Shown: in pieces, positions 59,846-64,000 of the stretch
Layout: each line of letters starts with the position of its first letter
Position numbering within the stretch: position 1 is the first letter of the stretch
Assembly: GCA_026770025.1 (NCBI GenBank)
Contig: JAMXDE010000036.1
Span: forward strand, 248,001-312,000
Length of the DNA: 64,000 nucleotides
Origin: Craspedostauros australis
Lineage: Eukaryota; Bacillariophyta; Bacillariophyceae; Mastogloiales; Achnanthaceae
Direction of reading: 5' to 3'
Notes under the pieces: generated by a model
Told to the model about the DNA's origin: nothing
Database searches by the model: none
The model's input: the letters and a program-made list of their open reading frames with translations, nothing else
Position numbers and translations under genes: made by a program

Positions 59846-62800
59846 CTACGCAATGTCCGTGAGGACGGAGAGCTCATCCTCATCGAGGCCCACAGATCCC
59901 TCCACGCCATCTCCGAGCTCTGATCCGAAGACGAGCACCCCGGCACCTTGCTCGGGGCCGTCTTCCGCATCGATGAAGGCTTCCAACCCTGCGCCCCTTG
60001 TGGTGATCGCTCCAGTGAAGGTGTCGCGGGTGATTCCAAAGAGGTAGTTGCCTTTTCCGTCGTCGGTGAGGCCCTCTGGATGTTTGCGGTTCGGGTCGTT
60101 GACATGCTTGAGGAACTTCTTGCGGCGCTGCATGACGTCGTCCACCTTGATCTTGCAACCCCACGCCTTGTAGTAGTCGACGGCGTGCACGAAGTAGTCA
60201 CCGACCATGTCCTTGGAACCACACTGGAGGTAGTGCTCTCCTGCCAGCTCGTTGACCATGGCAGCATCCTGGATGCATCCGGCTCGGATTGCTGCGAGGA
60301 TCGCGATGTTGTAGGCATGCTGGATCCTGGAGTGCCGTTTGTTCTTCATGGTGACAGCGAGGTCCTCGGCTTCGAGGATGAGCACCAGATGGATCCAGGC
60401 TCGTCCTCTGGCTTTGGTCATCTTCTTCAGTTTCTTGGTTTTCTTGCGCAAGATTGTTAAGTGTTGCTGATTCCCTGTCTCCCTGTATCGTTCCGCATTG
60501 ATGACGCCCAAGGTGTAAGTTTCAGTGAGAGCAACTAATGATGATGGATCGCCCATGGCAAGGAAGACGAAGTTGGAGAACAAAGGGTCTGCCATTGCAT
60601 ACCGCCGATGGAAGAGCGCCAAATACCCTCGACTGTAGAACATCATGCAGTCCTTGAGTGCATTGGATGGGTCGAACTTCTCAACGGTGGGATCGCGACG
60701 GGATAAAGCTTCGATTTCGTCCCAATCGATTGGATCTTCTTTCAACATCACCCTGAATGTGACGCGATAGTTTTCTGACATTCCCTCGAAGGCCCTGAGT
60801 TTGAAATTGTCCAGCTGGTTAAGCGCTCCCTCGTTTGCCTTGTGCACCGACTTCAATTCCAACCCATGCATAAGTCCTTGCATGACGCAGTTTTGGTAAT
60901 TGAGGATACCAATGCCAAATTCTCCGACCTCCATCGAGCGGTGATACCCTTTCTTGTGATCCCGCAGGGCATCTTCGAAAGTGGACCTGAACCCGTTGAC
61001 GTAGCTCGCGGAAGTCAATCGGAACATGCCTTCCAGATGTCTTCCATCGACCTGCTCGAGGATCAGGTCGCCGATCTTCATACAACGCTGGGCCAGGGCT
61101 TGCTCTTTCGTGCCACATAGTCGAAGTCCATATGTACCGAAGGCGCCTGCCATCTCTGCGCAGATGCCGTGCTTGATGGATGTGCACAGCATCTTGCACG
61201 TGTTCAAGATGTTAAAGTCCACTTTGTTGATGGCATTGGAGCACATGTTGAAGTCTGCACGAATCATCATGGCAGTGAGCTTCTTCTTATCCGTCATCCA
61301 TGATCTTGCGAGGATCTTTTCGTTGGTGTTGTTCTTTAGGAAGTGCTTAACCTTCATCCTGGTCATCATAGTGTGCAGCGAGTACCATCGGCTGGGGAAC
61401 GCTTTCAACGATTGAAGCAGACGCAGCTCCATCTCCATGCAGTCTCTGTGACGATCCTGCCTGGTCAAGGCTCTGGCCATGGAGAAGTGGGTGAGCGCCT
61501 TGTCGTCCGGTGATCTGGCTCTCTCCAGCACTTCATCGCACAGCTTGTAGCCGACCTCGTAGTTGCCGATCGACAACTCGACGTCGGCGCGTGCCCGATA
61601 GACCCGCAAGCAGATATCGTAGTGCTCATCACTGTCCCAGATCGATGGGCTGGCAGCGGCTTGGGTACCGGTCGATCCTTTGGTCTTGGAGGAGGTGTTG
61701 GGAGATGAGCCAGTTCTCACTCGCTGCAATGCTTCATGCGCCATTCGCAAGTACCCGGCGGCTGCTTCGAGCGCTGCCATCTCTGTGGCCTTCTCGCCAA
61801 CCTCCAGATTCATGATGACGGAGAACATGTGATCTTTGGTCTGCACGGTGTTCAAGTGATCCGCAGCCACGAACAACAGGCCATCATCTACTTCTGACGT
61901 AGTAACAGCCGAAGTGAACGTTTCGGTTGACGTTACTGAGTCTGTGGACTGGGAGGGCATTGCGACCTTGCCTTGTGGGTGATTTTTGCGTTGCTTCTTG
62001 GGCTCGTGGTCAGTCCCATGATTCGCATCGTTGTCATGCTCTTCTTCCTCGTCCTCTTGAAGACGAGTCTGCATACGTCGGTACATCTGCAGCAAGCAGT
62101 GACCGATCCGCACGCGCAACTTGTCACGAGCCTCGCCGGCTGGGATCATGCATTGTGCGGCCTGCTGGATGCGATCGTGCGCGAAGTGGTACTTGGTACC
62201 ACCGATGGGGTTTGAGATGAGACGCTCTAGAACCGCATGGTCCAGCATACTGGAGAGTTCTTGCTTGGAGGAGATGCGGGCCATGGAATCGATCTCTCCA
62301 TCCACGTGCTTGCGCTCGCTTTCGAGCACCCGATGCAGCACCGAGATGTCGAACATCGATCGGATGTAGGCCGCAATGGACAACACCTGCTGCAGCTGCA
62401 TGGGAAGGTCTCGCAGCTTGGATTCGATGATGCCGATGATGTTATCGCTGATGGGTAGTTGGGCGCTACCGGCGTTGCTGTTGTCGTCATCCCCTGGGTT
62501 GGAAAGACTCCACTCCCATCGGTGAGAGATGGAGTTGAAGGCGAGAATGTCCTTTCTCTCCAGCTCTTCGAGAGCTTGCAGGGTGAAGAAGACGTTTCCA
62601 TCTGTCTTGGAGTGGAGCTTCTCGGATAGATCTTCGATGTCGTTGCAGTCCAGCATGCTCGAGAGCCATGCAGTCATGTCATCCAGCGTGAGGTTGGTGA
62701 TCGTGATCTGCTGGAGGGTTCGCGGAGGGCGGCGCTTACCAGCCTGAGACAATGATGTGGTTGCGGACGTGGTTGATCTATCATCAGGGCCTTCTGCCTT

Positions 62801-64000
62801 TTGGTTGCTGTCATTGGCAGTATCTTCTGCTGACAACGGCGTGACGAGGCACCGTGCCAGCGGGTGGTCTGGCGTGAGGTCCAGTGGTTCGTCAGTATGC
62901 GGGTTGGTGTCCTGGCGGATGGCACCAAGCAGAAGGAAGTTTTGCAACCCGGAATCAGCTACCAACCGGGCGATGAGGCTGAGGCCCACCTCGGCAGACC
63001 ACTGCAGATCGTCGAGGAACATGTAGATGGGTCGTTCCTTCGTCGAGACTGCCTTAATGAACTGTACGAAGATGTACTGGAGCTGGTTCCACATCTTTTC
63101 TGTCATGGCTCCACCCGCCGCTGGTGAAGATCCATCGCCGTTGGCGGTGCTACCGTTCATGCTGGTGCTGTAGTTATCGCGCTGGCTGACGGATTGGCTC
63201 ATGACAGAAGCGCCGCCTCGGGCTGACTTGGATGTCAAGATGGAGAGAGATGGCACCACTTTCACCATTGGACGAAGCCCGCCGTTGGGGAATGCTGCTC
63301 GCACGCATTCACGCATCCGATCGAGTTCTTCCTTGGGTCCGTTCTTGAGTTGGGTTGTGAAGTCTTGAATGGCCTGGGCGATGGCCGAGAATGGGTCACT
63401 CTTTCCTGTGTACTCGTCATACTTTCCACGCAGGACGTAGCAGCAGGAGCAGGAGGGTGCTGCATCGCCTGCACCCGCTTGTTCAGTCTTCGTTTGCTTC
63501 TGGTTGGAGCCCTTGCCGCAAATGCAGCATGTCTCCAGGAAGTGATCAACGAGAGCGGACTTTCCTGTACCGCTGACACCCCAGACCAGTACAGCTGGAT
63601 GCACATCGAGCTTCTTGGTTGCTTTTGGTGTTGATGATGGTTCAGGCTTGACCTTGTTGTCTGCCTCATCAGTCGATGGCTCCTGCGGAGAAGGAGTAGT
63701 CGTAGCATCGCTCTTGTGTTCTCCGATGACCTTGTCCTTCAGAGCTTTGAGCTGCTCGAGCTCCGCTTCTCTGCCAAGGAATTGCGATGTATCCTTCCAG
63801 GGAGCGACGCCACTTGATGGGCCAACTGTACCAGTTCCATCGTCGTTCGTGGTGGTGTTGGTGTTAGGGTTGGTGTTAGGGTTGGCGTCGTCTTCGGCAT
63901 CGCCAGATCCATCGTCGATGGAAGAGAAGGTGGTGCTGACGTTCTGTTCTCCTTCCTCCTCTGCCTCCGTGGAGGAGTACCCGTCCTTTTGGAACTCTCC
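59846..64000 (-). CDS. STAND-like AAA_16 ATPase with helical/TPR-like C-terminus, copy B (5' end outside window)
   Basis: The frame is open from the window edge to the stop at 59,846: 1,384 codons equal to residues 33-1416 of copy A. By that alignment 32 N-terminal codons are missing (start expected 96 bp beyond the edge). Walker A, Walker B and all STAND-group motifs of copy A are kept, and no stop or frameshift is seen, so both copies look functional. Changes outside the variable block are few (for example CARAAF to CVRAAF, LIAWL to LIARL, QGMIP to QCMIP). The two copies are in direct tandem orientation and now separated by two retrotransposons. Confidence 0.85.
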   Translation of the reverse strand, partial: GEFQKDGYSSTEAEEEGEQNVSTTFSSIDDGSGDAEDDANPNTNPNTNTTTNDDGTGTVGPSSGVAPWKDTSQFLGREAELEQLKALKDKVIGEHKSDATTTPSPQEPSTDEADNKVKPEPSSTPKATKKLDVHPAVLVWGVSGTGKSALVDHFLETCCICGKGSNQKQTKTEQAGAGDAAPSCSCCYVLRGKYDEYTGKSDPFSAIAQAIQDFTTQLKNGPKEELDRMRECVRAAFPNGGLRPMVKVVPSLSILTSKSARGGASVMSQSVSQRDNYSTSMNGSTANGDGSSPAAGGAMTEKMWNQLQYIFVQFIKAVSTKERPIYMFLDDLQWSAEVGLSLIARLVADSGLQNFLLLGAIRQDTNPHTDEPLDLTPDHPLARCLVTPLSAEDTANDSNQKAEGPDDRSTTSATTSLSQAGKRRPPRTLQQITITNLTLDDMTAWLSSMLDCNDIEDLSEKLHSKTDGNVFFTLQALEELERKDILAFNSISHRWEWSLSNPGDDDNSNAGSAQLPISDNIIGIIESKLRDLPMQLQQVLSIAAYIRSMFDISVLHRVLESERKHVDGEIDSMARISSKQELSSMLDHAVLERLISNPIGGTKYHFAHDRIQQAAQCMIPAGEARDKLRVRIGHCLLQMYRRMQTRLQEDEEEEHDNDANHGTDHEPKKQRKNHPQGKVAMPSQSTDSVTSTETFTSAVTTSEVDDGLLFVAADHLNTVQTKDHMFSVIMNLEVGEKATEMAALEAAAGYLRMAHEALQRVRTGSSPNTSSKTKGSTGTQAAASPSIWDSDEHYDICLRVYRARADVELSIGNYEVGYKLCDEVLERARSPDDKALTHFSMARALTRQDRHRDCMEMELRLLQSLKAFPSRWYSLHTMMTRMKVKHFLKNNTNEKILARSWMTDKKKLTAMMIRADFNMCSNAINKVDFNILNTCKMLCTSIKHGICAEMAGAFGTYGLRLCGTKEQALAQRCMKIGDLILEQVDGRHLEGMFRLTSASYVNGFRSTFEDALRDHKKGYHRSMEVGEFGIGILNYQNCVMQGLMHGLELKSVHKANEGALNQLDNFKLRAFEGMSENYRVTFRVMLKEDPIDWDEIEALSRRDPTVEKFDPSNALKDCMMFYSRGYLALFHRRYAMADPLFSNFVFLAMGDPSSLVALTETYTLGVINAERYRETGNQQHLTILRKKTKKLKKMTKARGRAWIHLVLILEAEDLAVTMKNKRHSRIQHAYNIAILAAIRAGCIQDAAMVNELAGEHYLQCGSKDMVGDYFVHAVDYYKAWGCKIKVDDVMQRRKKFLKHVNDPNRKHPEGLTDDGKGNYLFGITRDTFTGAITTRGAGLEAFIDAEDGPEQGAGVLVFGSELGDGVEGSVGLDEDELSVLTDIA
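60511..61283 (-). other. Hypervariable block of the ATPase gene, copy B
   Basis: Counterpart of 37,985-38,757. Compared with copy A, the stretch around 61,110-61,283 alone has about 24 base differences in 170 and about 18 residue changes, so nearly every change alters the protein. Length is unchanged. Confidence 0.8.

Larger units (their letters stand above)
59416..64000. repeat. Segmental duplication, copy B (continues beyond the window)
   Basis: It matches 36,916-41,474 in direct orientation. Across the coding part there is no net insertion or deletion. The last ~400 bp before the window edge look identical to copy A. Confidence 0.9.

Noticed and set aside
59948-60460. Plus-strand frames opposite the ATPase genes (also 37,422-37,934)
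   Set aside because: They recur in both copies only because the copies are nearly identical, and they are antisense to a conserved coding sequence.

Overview
The window looks like nuclear DNA of a diatom or close stramenopile alga. Two predicted proteins (27348-25605 minus, 28151-28630 plus) begin with a signal peptide followed by an ASAF-type motif, the bipartite targeting signal of secondary red plastids. There is also a secreted protein built of Pro-Thr repeats, a helicase-associated-domain protein, and diatom-style Copia elements. Genes are compact; only two introns are visible (292 and 283 bp), both GT-AG.

Layout. From 0.9 to 28.6 kb lies a gene-dense cellular region: an HMG-box protein with a 27-Gln run (minus), a protein with a U-box/RING-like N-terminus and a Cys-rich C-terminus (minus), a DMT/NIPA-like membrane transporter (plus), a WDR33/Pfs2-type WD40 protein carrying an extra KH domain (plus, two exons), a giant Pro-Thr-repeat secreted protein (minus), a long RBR ubiquitin ligase (plus) whose end overlaps a class-V aminotransferase-fold protein (minus), a plastid-targeted KsgA/Dim1-type rRNA dimethyltransferase (minus, two exons) and a small plastid-targeted protein of unknown function (plus). 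From 28.6 to 33.3 kb I see no gene. A Gln-rich protein with two helicase-associated domains follows (33.4-34.9 kb).

From 35 kb to the end the window is a repeat-rich duplication. Two near-identical, intronless, minus-strand genes for a STAND-like AAA_16 ATPase with a long helical/TPR-like C-terminus lie at 37.3-41.6 kb (complete) and 59.8-64.0 kb (cut by the window edge), exactly 22,526 bp apart with no net length change in the shared 4,155 bp. Between them are two full-length Ty1/Copia LTR retrotransposons: one of 6,400 bp with 97-bp LTRs, a GCTGT target duplication and a frame break in gag, and one of 7,370 bp with 793-bp LTRs, a GGTGTG flanking duplication and a single uninterrupted gag-pol frame. 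An older solo LTR (42,996-43,793) and an inverted relative (about 35,950-36,520) flank the first ATPase gene.

The most striking signal is that the two ATPase copies are almost identical except for one block of about 260 residues (about 938-1195), where some 40 amino-acid changes are packed, mostly replacement changes. A STAND ATPase followed by a rapidly diversifying helical-repeat region recalls NLR-type receptors; that is inference. Other points of note are a PDZ-like segment between integrase and reverse transcriptase in the first Copia element and the WD40-KH fusion. All calls rest on reading the sequence; no database search was possible.
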